Shown: positions 1-12,200 of the stretch, one piece after another
Numbering within the stretch: the stretch's first letter is position 1
Layout of the letters: every line of letters starts with the position of its first letter
Assembly (NCBI GenBank): GCA_024220505.1
Contig: JAKZZE010000006.1
Span: 1,302,001-1,366,000, forward strand
Length of the DNA stretch: 64,000 bases
Reading direction: 5' to 3'
DNA from: Rhizopus arrhizus
Lineage: Eukaryota; Mucoromycota; Mucoromycetes; Mucorales; Rhizopodaceae
Notes under the pieces: generated by a model
Seen by the model: the letters and a program-made list of their open reading frames with translations, nothing else
Database searches by the model: none
Told to the model about the DNA's origin: nothing
Translations under genes and position numbers: made by a program

Positions 1-1
1 C

Positions 2-1132
2 TGTAAGCCAAAGGAGATCATCATCATCACCGAGACAAAGATGAGAGGTCCACTGGAAGATTTAGCTAACGAAGTCGATCCGACCAAGATTCGAGTGTTG
101 ACCGTGCCCAGGGCCAACAAACGACTGCAGATGGTAGCAGGAGTGAATGCGTGTACGACAGAGATCCTTGTCTTTTCAGACGATGATGCTATCTGGAAGC
201 CGACCATGCTAGATTACATCTTGGCCTGTTTTGAAGATCTAAAGATGGGCGGCGTGGGTACCAGTCAGACAGTTCATGCAGTCGATCCTAGTGGACATCA
301 AACCCTTTGGGAGATCCTGGCTGGCTTTCGTCTGACGAGTCGTAATATCGAAATAGCAGCCTCTACCCACATTGATGGCGGCATCTGTTGTCTGTCAGGA
401 CGTACGGCTGCCTATCGTACCTTGATCCTCAAGGACCCTGCTTTCCAATACTGCTTTACGAATGATCTCTGGTTGGGAAAATACCCCTTGAACTCGGGAG
501 ATGACAAGTTCCTTACTCGCTGGATGGTATCTCATGGCTGGAATACTTATGCTCAAATCTGTAAAGAAGCTGAACTCTATTCAACTTTCAAGAACAATTG
601 GCGATTCCTTAAACAGGTCCTTCGCTGGACACGAAACACCTGGCGTTCTGACTTTCGATCGCTGTTTACCGAGCGATACATTTGGACAAGACATCCTTAT
701 GTAGCCTTTACGATGGTCGACAAACTCTTTAATCCCCTTACACTCTTGGCTGGTCCAGTCATGGTCGGCGTCTTTGCTTCCCTTCAAGAAAAACACGCAG
801 GTCCAACGAATCCACCGTTACCAGCTTGGAATATTGTGATTTCATACATCATCTGGCTTTTATTTACTCGATTCATCAAACTCGTTCCTCACTTTCTGAA
901 AAGACCTTTGGATATTTGGGTCTTGCCCGCTTGGTTGTTGTTTAATTATTATTTTGCCATCATGAAAATATACGCCTTGTTCACACTACACGAGGTCGGT
1001 TGGGGTACGCGTGCGGGTGTTGGCACCGAATTGGCTGCGGATATCAGTAAAGAAGCGGATGAGAAACAACAATATGTGGAGATTGAGATGATTGAAGATG
1101 AAAACAGTAATACAACCATGGATCGACAGTGA
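2..1132 (+). CDS. Family 2 glycosyltransferase, membrane polysaccharide synthase (5' partial)
   Basis: The reading frame is open from the first bases of the window, so the N-terminus lies outside it; about 376 residues are visible. The order FSDDDA, SGDDKF and QVLRW matches the D, D(D) and QxxRW catalytic and acceptor motifs of processive GT2 enzymes such as hyaluronan-, Cps- and chitin-synthase-like proteins. After QVLRW come hydrophobic segments (LFNPLTLLAGPVMVGVF, NIVISYIIWLLF, LPAWLLFNYYFAIMKIYALF) typical of a membrane-embedded synthase, then an acidic tail. A role in making a cell-surface polysaccharide from a UDP-sugar is inferred from the family; the sugar cannot be read from sequence. 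No intron is visible in this part. Confidence 0.85.
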   Translation, partial: CKPKEIIIITETKMRGPLEDLANEVDPTKIRVLTVPRANKRLQMVAGVNACTTEILVFSDDDAIWKPTMLDYILACFEDLKMGGVGTSQTVHAVDPSGHQTLWEILAGFRLTSRNIEIAASTHIDGGICCLSGRTAAYRTLILKDPAFQYCFTNDLWLGKYPLNSGDDKFLTRWMVSHGWNTYAQICKEAELYSTFKNNWRFLKQVLRWTRNTWRSDFRSLFTERYIWTRHPYVAFTMVDKLFNPLTLLAGPVMVGVFASLQEKHAGPTNPPLPAWNIVISYIIWLLFTRFIKLVPHFLKRPLDIWVLPAWLLFNYYFAIMKIYALFTLHEVGWGTRAGVGTELAADISKEADEKQQYVEIEMIEDENSNTTMDRQ

Positions 1133-2259
1133 TCACCTAGAAAACATATTTTATGCACTATCCCCTCTCTTAATTATTCTTTAACAGCATCCTTTCAAAC
1201 TTTTTGTAAATCTTTCTATCTTTTTGCATTGTAATAAACTAAAAGAATATAAAAAAGAGGAGGAAAAAAAAAGGGGGATTACGCTTTCAACTTTCCCCCC
1301 TTGCTTATCATTTTAAGTTTTGAAAGTTTTATTGAAAAAAAAAAATAAAGGAGAAAGTTTCTGTTTTTAATCTAGAATCCTTTTTCTCTCTTTTTCAAAA
1401 GGATTCATCAACAATGCAATCAGAATAAGCTTTTTTTGGTTATAAAATGTAATCATTTTGATTTTTTAAGGAGCAAATGAGATTGATTGTCGAATGAAAG
1501 AAAGGGGATCATTTTATTTCAAATCACACATACACTCTCTTATTTAATTTACAAGGAGAAGGATCTGGACCTTAGTTGTCATCTTTAAAAGAATTGAATC
1601 TTAATTCCTCCTTTCTGAACAGCATGTTATTTTAAAATCAAAAGTACAAAAGGATGATAAGAATAAGACTCCTTTCATGTTCACTACCAAAAAGGAATTA
1701 ACATCCATCAAGAGAGAGAGAGATTGAAATGGTTACAACTAAACATCTCAGGATTTAAAATTCACTCAACCACTGGATTTGATGGCACAACTGCACAGAA
1801 AAAAAAAACCACTTTATGCGTTCCGAGCAGCAGTGAATGTCAACAAAATGGTGCATGCTGATTGTTTAACATAGTTTCTAGTGTGTCCTATTATAAACAA
1901 ACATGCGAGAAAGTTCAAGTAGTTTTTTTTTTTTTTTTTGTGTTTTTTTCAAAATATGAAAAAATGACGAGGTCAATCTTTTAAACTTGTTTCATGTCTA
2001 AAAACCATAAATCTTGCTCTTTAAAAAGTGAGAATATTTAATAGCCAATCAAAATAGAGCATACACCTTATTTGCATATACATTTTCATCCATCAAGTCT
2101 GTATACTCTGTAGAAAGAACGTTCTTCAGAAAATATACGTTTACATTTGTAATAAAAAAAAAATGGGTTTATACACACTTAATTGAGCGTTGAAATAGTT
2201 TTTTTTTTTTTTTCCTCACTTTTTTTTTTTTCTTAGAATTACAAATCAGTCTATAAATT
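1133..2259. other. Intergenic spacer
   Basis: AT-rich spacer with several T and A homopolymers (for example around 1923-1939 and 2200-2230). I see no credible gene, RNA or repeat. It must hold the end of the glycosyltransferase transcript and the promoter of the next gene; a TATAAAT string lies about 10 bases before the ATG at 2260. Confidence 0.5.
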
Positions 2260-4194
2260 ATGCCTTTGAACAAGAAAAAAATAAAGAATTCTGAGGAAAA
2301 AGAGAATGAGCTGCCTGTACCATACCAAGATTTTCAAAATTTAGAGTTCACATTTTACGAGATTGATTCTTGGATCGAAAGTTCAAAGTTGCTTTTAGAA
2401 CAAAAAACAGCTGAATTAGAACGAGTTTCACCATTTTTGATTGTAAAACCAAAAAAGGATGAGTGTGAAGAGCAGAATTCGAACGATCAAACGTTGGTAA
2501 AACTAAATAGTTCCATTTTAAATGATATGAAGTGGACATTATCCTTTCAACCAGGCGATTTACTGCGGATTGACACACACATTACCAGTGTTGAACAGCT
2601 CATTGAAGCCGTTCACAAAATTCGACCCCAGGGTCTAGTGGACATACCAGAAGACGACCAGGAACTTGCCAGTACTTCTACACTCTCTTCTACTGTCTAT
2701 CAAGCAGCGGAATATTGGCCTTATGCGTCTCTTAAAAATCCTCAAGTGTTTATCGAAGACTATAGACATAACCAAATGAATCTCGATCATTACCTAAAGA
2801 GCATAATGCCATCACCACTCAATGAAATCCTTAAAGTCTATTGGAATTGTTTACAACCTCAATTTGCATCTGATTGGGATTCATTTTGGAATAGATCCAG
2901 TGATCCAAAACTCAATCAACTCTGTACAGACGCTGCGTTATCTCGCGTCTTTTTACACATCAAACGACATGATAGATACCTGTGCCCTAACGCACAAGAG
3001 CTGGCTGGGTATTATTTTGACCGGGCCCGAGGTGAGCTGACAGAGTATTTTGATGACCTCTCCAGTTGTTCACTGACGGAGGCGATTGTGGATTTGGCCT
3101 TGAGTTGTTTGATCTGCAAACGTTTCCCAAAGGCCGTCATCTACACCGATCTTGGTTACCGCAAATGGATCGAACTCGGTGCCAATCATAACCAGTTTAG
3201 GAATGATCGTTGGATGAGGAAGAGATATTTAAAAATCTTCATGTGTTTGCAGTTCACTGACTTTCTCATTGGTTACCATCATGGCAAATCATGTATTATT
3301 GATGCCACAGAGCTCCATGTCAACTGTCGTGAAATCATTTCGCTCAACAATGAATTCATCAAAAGCATGGATCCAAAGCAAAAGGAAAAATTCAAAAAGG
3401 ATGCGATCAGTGAGGCCTATCATGTGTATCTACTCGAGGTATCAAAGATTGGCAACCAAATAACAAAATTGATTCTCTCTGGCGCTTCGACAAAGGTCTT
3501 GCTGATGCAAGAACACGCTCTGAAGCAGTGGTGTGAAGAATTGCCGGCTATGTTCAGCTGGAATCAGAGTCGAAAAGATAGCAAGGGCTTGATAAAACAG
3601 CCAGATTTGGAAAAGCAGTGTTCGCTGTCGTTGGGAATCCAGTACGAGCGTCAGTGGATCAATATTCACAAGGGCATCTTGCAACACCCCAACAGCAGTC
3701 ATGACCAACGCGCAAGTGCAAGGCAGCAGTGTATCAAGTCTGCGATAAAAATGGTCGAATTAGGAGAATCTTACTGTGCATGCTTTGACTGGTGTGTATT
3801 TCAGTACTTTATTTGCAACATCTATCAAGCTTCGACCGTGTTTTGTCTTGTTGCCATGGAGAAGACAGGAGAACAGGAGTTGTGCCGAGACATGATTTTC
3901 AAGGTGATGCGTATCGCTGAAAAAGCAGGCAGACAATATGAAGGTTTGCCCGATGGTATCTCACTGACTCTGTGTGAGTTTCTAAAAAGTCAGGATTTAC
4001 ACATCGACACTGAATGTGCTTGCGGTACCTATTTGAAAGACAAGGCCGTGTTACTATCACAGCAACAAGATCTGCAACCACCACCACAATCTGCAGATAA
4101 CGCGAGTCATGATACAGCTTATGAACTTGATGATGAATTGAAAGAACTAAAGCAAATGCTGTTCAACATAACAGAATCAGATGGGCTGCAGTGA
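2260..4194 (+). CDS. Protein resembling the regulatory region of a fungal-specific transcription factor, no zinc cluster
   Basis: A single uninterrupted frame of 644 residues. The mostly helical body, with stretches such as YWPYASLKNP, HYLKSIMPSP, YYFDRARGEL and a Cys-rich helix (CACFDWCVFQ), resembles the middle homology region of fungal Zn2Cys6 regulators. The N-terminus (about 60 residues, Lys/Glu-rich) has no Cys6 cluster, C2H2 finger or bZIP. Either the DNA-binding domain was lost, lies on an unseen upstream exon, or the protein works by pairing with another factor. Recognition rests on general likeness, not a diagnostic motif. The C-terminus is acidic with a short Leu-rich helix. The start follows a TATAAAT string and is the first ATG of the frame. 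Confidence 0.5.
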   Translation: MPLNKKKIKNSEEKENELPVPYQDFQNLEFTFYEIDSWIESSKLLLEQKTAELERVSPFLIVKPKKDECEEQNSNDQTLVKLNSSILNDMKWTLSFQPGDLLRIDTHITSVEQLIEAVHKIRPQGLVDIPEDDQELASTSTLSSTVYQAAEYWPYASLKNPQVFIEDYRHNQMNLDHYLKSIMPSPLNEILKVYWNCLQPQFASDWDSFWNRSSDPKLNQLCTDAALSRVFLHIKRHDRYLCPNAQELAGYYFDRARGELTEYFDDLSSCSLTEAIVDLALSCLICKRFPKAVIYTDLGYRKWIELGANHNQFRNDRWMRKRYLKIFMCLQFTDFLIGYHHGKSCIIDATELHVNCREIISLNNEFIKSMDPKQKEKFKKDAISEAYHVYLLEVSKIGNQITKLILSGASTKVLLMQEHALKQWCEELPAMFSWNQSRKDSKGLIKQPDLEKQCSLSLGIQYERQWINIHKGILQHPNSSHDQRASARQQCIKSAIKMVELGESYCACFDWCVFQYFICNIYQASTVFCLVAMEKTGEQELCRDMIFKVMRIAEKAGRQYEGLPDGISLTLCEFLKSQDLHIDTECACGTYLKDKAVLLSQQQDLQPPPQSADNASHDTAYELDDELKELKQMLFNITESDGLQ

Positions 4195-4341
4195 AATGTA
4201 TCGTTTTTGTTTTCATTCGACGTATTTTCTTTTTTTAAATGTAAATAGACCTCAACTTATAAATTATTTTATGTATAATAAACTCCATGAAGAAAAAAAA
4301 AAAAGCTCAATTGACCTACCATCTTGTCTTGATTTATAACA

Positions 4342-4542
4342 ATGTCTAATCATGACACATTTTATTTGTTCACCAAAGAACCACTAGCTTCCATCAAAAC
4401 CTCATTTTTGTTGAATGAAAATTTCTATCGCAACGAGTTTCATTTTCGTATACAAAAAAAGTTTACTAGCGTCAAACGTGCTTTGTGTGACCATGGATGG
4501 ATTTATGCAACACACACCGACTTGTATGACGAAATCAAATAG
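4342..4542 (+). CDS. Small hypothetical ORF, 66 residues
   Basis: A 66-codon frame in the gap between two genes on the same strand. The ATG sits in a good context (AACAATGTC) and the amino acids are varied rather than homopolymer-driven, ending CDHGWIYATHTDLYDEIK. I recognise no domain, signal peptide or membrane segment. It could be a real small protein, a decayed exon, or chance; the short distance to the next start (about 80 bases) would leave little promoter for that gene if both are transcribed separately. Confidence 0.3.
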   Translation: MSNHDTFYLFTKEPLASIKTSFLLNENFYRNEFHFRIQKKFTSVKRALCDHGWIYATHTDLYDEIK

Positions 4543-4622
4543 TGGATAGCAAATATCAATTTTTTTTTTGTTTTCTTTTTCACTTTTTTGTTTTGTTCCT
4601 TTCTTTATAAATATCTCTGTCC

Positions 4623-7059
4623 ATGAGCCAAGATCCATCTTTTGTGATGTCAAGATCAAGAATTGCTCTTGCAACCCTGATCACAGTCTCTGTCCTCGGA
4701 AGCTTTTATTATCATACACGTCAACCGGGCAAGAAAGCAGACAAGGACACGCTCTACAATGATTTTCTCGACTCTCTACCTACACCTGTTACACCAGAGG
4801 ATGAGGCCAATGATTTCCTTGGCAGTCTTTTCAAGAACGCATCGGATATTGTACCCAGCACACTGGAAGAATTCAAATCCAAGATGGCCGCTGTCTATCC
4901 GGCCTTTGAACGACAGTTGGAGGCGATTCGTAACATGTATTCTAGCTTTTGGGATTATCTGTTTTTGGAGGATTTTCGAAAGATTGTCAAGGAATCCTTG
5001 AATGAAGACGATGATGTCATTCTGCACCCTGAGATTCAGCAAGAGGCCTTTGTTCGAGAAGGACAAGGATTGTCGGAAGCCGAATTGGAATTTATCAAGA
5101 GGAGAAAGGAACGGATGAGGGCAGCCTTTGCTTTCTTTATTGGCGAGGATGAGGTAGAGGTGGATGATATACCCAATATCGGTATTGCATCTAGGTAACT
5201 TGATGTCAATAGAAAATAGGCTTTCAATCTGACATTGAACTATAGTGGAGGCGGATATCGTGCTATGGTAGCCTGTTCAGGTTATTTACATGCGTTTAAT
5301 GATACGGGTTTACTTGATTGTGCTCTCTATATGGCGGGTAAGCAAAAGGAGAATGAAAAAGAGTTCAAAGCTAATCGTTTTCATCCAAGGCGTCTCTGGA
5401 TCTACTTGGGCCATGTCTCAGTTCTATAGCCCCTTGACGCATGCCTCGGTAGAGACCTTGAAGGATCACTTGTCGAGCAGGATCCACACACATATTGCCA
5501 ACTTGTCTAATTTCTTGACAATTTTAAATGCCTCTCGTCACAATGCCAAAATTCTCTTGCATGGTGTCATCCAACGCTACTATCAACAGAATGGCAGCAT
5601 CAGTTTAGTGGACATATTTGGTATGTTATTGGGCGGTACATTACTGACGAAAAAAGTCATTGTTGATTCGAAAAAGAAGGAAAAAGCCGATGAAGAGGAG
5701 GAATACAGTGAATCGATCAGCCTTGCAGAGAATACCAAAATTGCAAAGACAGGTACTGTGGAAGAAGACGATGGTGCCAAAGTAAGGCCGAGGGTGCTTC
5801 AAAAGAATGAGGTCAAGTTATCAAAACAAAAGAAATATTTTGAAGACGGATCCTTGCCAATGCCGGTTTACTGTGCCGTACGACATGAGATTCACAGGCC
5901 AGGGATCACTAAACAGGCGACCATGTCATCTATTCCTGAGGAAAGAGATGAAGAGGAGAATGAGAAAAAAGAAGGAAAAGAAGAAACCCCAAAAGACTTA
6001 TACCAGTGGTATGAATTCACCCCTTATGAGATGGGTAGTGAAGAGATTAATGGTAAAGAATTTATGACCAATCGAGTAAAAAAAAAACGATTCGAGCTCA
6101 TCACATAAACTTACTTGTTAGCTTGGATTCCCATATGGTCTTTTGGTAGAAAATTTAAAGAAGGCAAGAATATCGAAAAGTTACCAGAGCAAAGTATTGG
6201 TGTACTGATGGGTATGTTTGGCTCGGCATTTGTAGCAAGTCTTGCTCATTTTTATCAGGAAATACGTCTACTGTTACCAGAGGCAGCAATACAAAAAGCA
6301 GACGAGATGATTCAGAGCTACAAATCATCTGTTTCTACCATTCATCCCATCTCACCTGCCTCCTTTCCCAACCCATTCTATAAAATGCCTGCCATGGTTC
6401 AGACAAAGGATGAAGAAAAGGAAGAAATCTTGCGATCAGAAAACTTGGTAGGATCTGAGCAGATTGAACTGATGGATGCTGGCATGGATAACAATATACC
6501 CTTTTATCCTTTGCTCAGAAAGGGCAGGGATGTAGACATTATCATCTCAGTAGACTCGAGTGCGGACATACAAGACGCACCTCATTTTGATCGTGCAGAA
6601 GGCTATGTGAAGCGTCGAGGCATCAAAGGATGGCCAAGGGGAGCTGGTTGGCCTAAAAAAAAAGAGACAAGCCATGACCCTATCGAAATCAAGCATAAGC
6701 AAAAAAATAAGCCATCGACGTCAAAGTACAGCCTGGATACCTGCACCGTGTTCTCATCGAGTTCGACTGAAATCACACCAGAGGATAAAGACAGCGTAAA
6801 GACAACTTATCCTGAAAATACCAATCCAATCACACTTGTTTATTTCCCACTAATCGTGAACAACAACTATGATCCCGAGTTTGATCCTCAGTCCGCAGAG
6901 TTTTGCAGTACGTGGAACTTTGTGTACACGACTGAGCAAGTAAATAAGCTCCATGGTCTCTCTGTGGCCAATGTCAAGGACAATATTGAAAAAGTACGCA
7001 AAGTGGTCAAAGAGGTATGGAAAAGAAAAAGAGACGAAAGGTTAAGAAAGAGTGAATAA
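4623..7059 (+). CDS. Membrane-anchored cytosolic-PLA2/lysophospholipase-type lipase (PLA2_B family)
   Basis: Four exons (4623-5194, 5246-5337, 5390-6052, 6122-7059) give 754 residues in continuous phase. Splicing restores SSGGGYRAM (oxyanion-hole glycines and Arg) around residue 193, then AGVSGSTWAM, whose GxSGS motif places the nucleophile Ser at about 224. The partner Asp lies in LMDAGMDNNIPFYPLL, about residue 561. These are the Ser-Asp dyad motifs of group IV PLA2 and fungal phospholipase B. An N-terminal hydrophobic stretch (ALATLITVSVLGSFYY) suggests a membrane anchor or mitochondrial/ER targeting rather than secretion. Low-complexity charged inserts lie at about residues 300-400. Expected reaction: removal of acyl chains from (lyso)phospholipids. 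A second in-frame Met at 4647 could also be the start. Confidence 0.88.
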
Positions 7060-7075
7060 AATGGAAAGCTTTTTT

Positions 7076-7321
7076 TTATTGATTTAATTTTTCAAGTTCT
7101 AATTGATGGAGTCGTTTCACTTGTTCTTCTGATCCTTCGTTTTCAATTTTTCGAATCAATTGAGGATACAAGTCCCAATCTTGGTTTTGTTTTGTTTCGT
7201 TCTGTGTTTTTATGTTGACATCAGTTGTATCTGACTTTCTTCTTTGACAGTTGACCGTATCACGATAGACAGAGGGATGGGTTAAGGTATCGATGCTTTG
7301 CTGATTGCTGTTATTGGACAT
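7076..7321 (-). CDS. Small hypothetical ORF, 81 residues
   Basis: An uninterrupted 81-codon frame ends only 16 bases from the end of the lipase gene on the other strand, so the two would be tail-to-tail. The N-terminal half is polar (Asn, Gln, Ser, Thr); the C-terminal half looks like a charged amphipathic helix (WDLYPQLIRKIENEG, VKRLHQLELEKLNQ). No known domain is recognised. Composition favours a real small protein over chance, but the alternative is antisense sequence overlapping the lipase 3' UTR. Confidence 0.4.
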   Translation of the reverse strand: MSNNSNQQSIDTLTHPSVYRDTVNCQRRKSDTTDVNIKTQNETKQNQDWDLYPQLIRKIENEGSEEQVKRLHQLELEKLNQ

Positions 7322-8972
7322 TTTTTTTTGTGTAAAAAGTGCAAGAAATTCAGAGAGATTAAATACACCTGATGGTTCAATGACGTCAATTACTTAAAAA
7401 GGCAAACAAAATGACAACATGGCAAAAATTCATGCAGCGCCTGTTTCTAAGCAAGGCGCGTAATGAAATGTCGTAAGGATTCGTCATAAAACATGTAGTA
7501 AACAGCGGGAAATCCATTGAAAGATGAAAGAGAAAATGAATGAGGTGAATAATAGGGAAATCATTGAATAAGTTAGACTAAAGATAAACTAAATTAAATA
7601 ACGTTGATTAATTTCATACAGTACACAAGCTGCTCGTTATTTGCAAAAGATTTGAAACTATATGTCACTTTACTCGTGCTAGAACAAATTTCTTGTATAT
7701 TGACACTAGATGTTCCTGTACGTTGCAAACATAAAAACAGAGTGATGTGAAACATACCGATTTATTGCTCAATAAGCGTACAGGAAATACTTGCTCATTT
7801 TGTAAAGTACGTTCACTGTCATCTTTTTAACTATATTCAATGATAGAATAGATTTCAGTTTATTCAAAATGTATCATTCATATAATTTCAGCTGTTATTA
7901 TGTTTAAATCCACAATTGATGTAAGCTTTTGAATATCAATTCTTGATTATAGGCTATGTAGACATAAGCATGATTAAGCAAACATTCGGATTAATTGTAA
8001 TCATTCAAAAAATATTTCGTTCTTCTTTTTATAAAAGGCAGCCAAGATGAGAATGATATGTAAAGTTCGAGATGCCTTCCAAATATTTACACAGCAAAAC
8101 TTTATGCTTATCGTATCACCTGTTAATTTTTTGTGCAAGCATACGAACCTGGCATGTACTTTGTGTACTCATTCGACAAGTGGATGATACTGGTCTCATA
8201 GCATTGAATTCATAACTGTGCTCATTCAACTCTGAGCCAATGATTTTCCTAAAACGCGAAACATGTATAAAAAATGCTCTCAAATGAAGAACGCGTATTT
8301 ATATGCATTCTATCATTTGCTTTTACTGAAACTATTTAATATGTACTTTTATAAAATTACATAGTTTACGAGGCCTTAAAGTGTGTGGATGGTTTTTATT
8401 ATGTAAGATAAGGAGTCTCGGTGCATGTAACAGACGCTGAATTTTAAGTTTGGAATCCTGGTGAACAAGTACTTTTTCAAATAATACGTCTTGAGTTCCC
8501 AGTAGGCGTACCTTCTCCATTATCCAACTTACTTTAATAATTCAAGGGCCTGTTTAGATATACAGAATGATATATCAGAATACTCTGAATTGAACTCTTA
8601 CAGAAAGAAATGCTAAACCTTTCTGACTAGCGTGGGACAAACCAATCACAAGGGATAATTGAACAATTTTAATAGATTGCATACTTGAAGCTGTAACTTC
8701 AATTAAACTTCTTTTTGATGTAAAACTATTTATTTATTAATAACGCACTTTTTTTCTTTATTGGAAATATTTTTTTTATCTTTTAACAAATCATATTATA
8801 ATTGGTTCATTACAACCTATTTGGCTTCAGAAAAAAATTTAAAGTAGCGCCAATTGCCTGACGCAGTATAACAATGCAATAAGCAAAATTTTCTTTTTTC
8901 CTTTTTCCTGTTCCTTATTTTATTTTCTTTGCATCTTTTTATTAAAAAAAGAAAGAAAGAAATATTAGAGAA
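7322..8972. other. Intergenic spacer
   Basis: About 1.65 kb of AT-rich DNA with no frame that looks coding on either strand; the longest (62 codons, 8332-8520 minus) has no recognisable content. Pyrimidine-rich runs just before 8973 are consistent with the exportin promoter and 5' UTR. No tRNA-like or repeat structure was seen. Confidence 0.5.
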
Positions 8973-9216
8973 ATGGCTGAAGCAATATTAGATTTTAGTA
9001 AAGAACTCGATGTTACTTTGTTGGACCAAGTTGTCATGACCTTTTTTACTGGCTCTGGTCAGGAGGTAAAAGGAACCTGAATATTTGATTTCTTTTGATT
9101 AACACATTCATACAGCAACAAATCGCCCAACAAATCTTGACTCAATTTCAAGACCATGAAGAAGCTTGGACTAAAGTAGATGGCATTTTAGAGAAATCGA
9201 ATGTGCCTCAAACAAA

Positions 9217-9253
<37 letters not shown>

Positions 9254-12200
9254 TTTCGCGAAAGAAAAAGAGAGAAAAACGCGACAATATATAAACATTT
9301 CATAGTTTATTGCTTTACAAATTCTTGAAAAATTTATTCAAACTCGTTGGAATACGTTACCAGCAGACAGCAGAAATGGTATAGACTTATTTAAGAAAAA
9401 AGAAAGCGACTCTAAATAGATAAACGTTGTCTCTTCTTTTTAGCCATTCGATACTTTGTTGTTAATGTTATTGTCCAACAATCTTCTGACGAAACCAACT
9501 TGATTAAACAACGTACTTATATTAACAAGCTTAATATGACACTTGTTCAGGTACAAATCATACATCATTCTCTAATATGCTGTCTATCCTAACCTACATA
9601 CAAAGGTTCTCAAGCAAGAGTGGCCTCATAATTGGCCTACGTTTATCCCTGAAATTGTTGCTTCAAGTCAAACTAATCTCGCACTTTGTGAAAACAACAT
9701 GGCCATTCTCAAGTTATTAAGGTTCGTATTCAAATAAAACAAGAGCACAGACAGTAAAAACATTTTTCATTTTAGTGAAGAAATTTTTGATTTTTCAGCT
9801 GAACAAATGACTCAATCCAAAGCTGCCACTTTAAAGCAACAAATGAAGCAAGAATTCTCTCAAATCTATGATTTATGTAGAGAAATCCTTGGAAAGGCAA
9901 CAAAACCCAGTCTTATTAAATCAACTTTAGAAACCTTGTTAAGATTTGTTCATTGGGTACCTGCTGCTTATATTTTTGAAACAGATCTTATCCCAACACT
10001 TCAATCCAAGGTATAAAAAACGTGCTACTGCAATTCTCTCGTCCTTGCTGACTTTCTTTAAGTTTTTTGAAGTACCTCAATTTAGAAATGTCACCTTAAA
10101 GTGCTTTACAGAAATTGGTGCTATTGAAATAACTCAAGTATACTATGAAGCCATCTATCAACTGTTTGTAAGTGTGATGGCTACTACCAATATCATGGTT
10201 CCTCCAAACACAGATATTGCTGATATATATGAAAACAGCAACGACAATGATCAAGAATTTGTTCAAAACTTGGCCTTGTTCCTTACAAGCTTCCTTTCTT
10301 CTCATTTGAAGGTAGATAGGCAATAGGGCTATGGAATGGGAAAACTAAATTTTGCCTTAGGTCATTGAAAGTTTTCCAGCTGCTGCACAAATGTTGTTAA
10401 ACGCTCACTTTTATATTGTCAAAATCTCTCGTGTTGAAGATCGTGAAATCTTTAAGATTTGTTTAGAATATTGGGCTAAATTAGTAGAAGGTTTATTTGA
10501 GGAAGCCAGTAGACAGAATCATAATAGACTTTCAGCTTACACTCCAGTATTATCACAATTAAGAGTAGTCATGATTGAACGTATGGTGAAACCAGAAGAA
10601 GTAAGCAGAAAAAGTGTAGATGACAAAAGTATACTAACTGCTTGTAGGTTTTAATTGTTGAAAATGACGAAGGAGAAATTGTGAGAGAATTTGTAAAGGA
10701 AAGTGATACTATTGTGTTGTACAAGAGTATGAAGCAAGTCTTGGTATATTTGACCCATCTTAGTGTTGAGGATACAGAAACCATCATGACAATCAAATTG
10801 AACAGACAGGTAATACAACTAAGCGTGGAACTCTAAAAGAAAGCATACTAAATATATATTAGATGGATGGATCTGAATGGTCCTGGAATAATCTCAATAA
10901 ATTATGTTGGGCTATTGGTTCCATCTCGGGTGCAATGGATGTCGATACTGAAAAGAAGTTTTTGGTGACAGTCATCAAAGAATTATTAAGTCTTTGTGAA
11001 ATGAAACGTGGAAAGGATAACAAGGCTGTGGTAGCATCCAATATTATGTATTGTGTCGGCCAATATCCAAGATTCTTAAAATCACATTGGAAATTCTTAA
11101 AGACAGTTGTCAACAAGCTGTTTGAGTTTATGCATGAATCACACGAAGGTGTACAAGATATGGCCTGTGACACTTTTATTAAAATCTCTCAGCAATGTAA
11201 AAGACACTTTGTTATTGTTCAGCTTGGAGAAGAAATGTCTTTTGCTGATGAAATACTGGATAACATCAGTCGAATCACATCCGATTTAGATCCTCAACAA
11301 ATTCACACTTTTTATGAAGCCATTGGTTATATGATCTCTGCTGAAACTGACCCAGTCTCTCAAGAGAGATTGATCACCAAGTTCATGTCTTTACCTAACT
11401 CTGCTGTAAGTTAAGTGTGGTATAAGAATGAATGAATAGATAACATTATGATTTGTAGTGGGATAGCTTGATAGCCCAAGCTAAACAAAATCCAGACTGT
11501 TTGAACAGTGCCAACGAAATCAAAGTGTTGGCTAATGTTTTGAAAACAAACGTATCTGGTTGTTTGTCTGTTGGATCTGCCTTTGTTCTTCAACTTGGCA
11601 AGATTTATATGGATTTATTGGCCTTGTATCGTATTATTGGTGAATTAGTATCACAAAATGTAGCCACTCAAGGACCTATCGCGACAAAGACACCCAAAGT
11701 ACGTGGCTGGAGAACGATCAAAAAAGAAATATTGAAATTGATTGACACTTATATTGAAAACACAACCGATATCAATACAGTAAATGCAAATATGATCGAT
11801 CCTTTCTTGGAAGCTGTCTTGTCTGATTTTAATTCGAGTGTGGATACTGCAAGAGATGCTGAAGTATTGAATGTTATATCTACCATCATTGAGAAACTTC
11901 AAGTAAGTGACATTTAAAAAAAGATGTGTTGAAAGATACTGAATGTAGCCACTAGTCATTAATGACTCCTCGTGTTGCTACCATATTTGAAGCAACTTTT
12001 GAACCCACATTAAATATGATCACAAAAGATTTTGCTGAATACCCTGAACACAGAACTGGGTTTTATTCTATGTTAAAGGCCATCAATAGACATTGTTTCC
12101 CAGCCTTACTAGAATTAGCACCAGGCCAATTCAAGTTGTTTATCGATAGTATCGTTTGGGGTTTTAAGCACACAATGCGTGATATTGCTGACATTGGACT

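Noticed and set aside
8332..8520. 62-codon minus-strand frame in the spacer before exportin-1
   Set aside because: No recognisable content and length expected by chance in AT-rich DNA.
9218..9328. Poly-Lys continuation of exportin exon 2
   Set aside because: It is an intron with a poly-A run; splicing at 9217/9306 restores the conserved exportin sequence.
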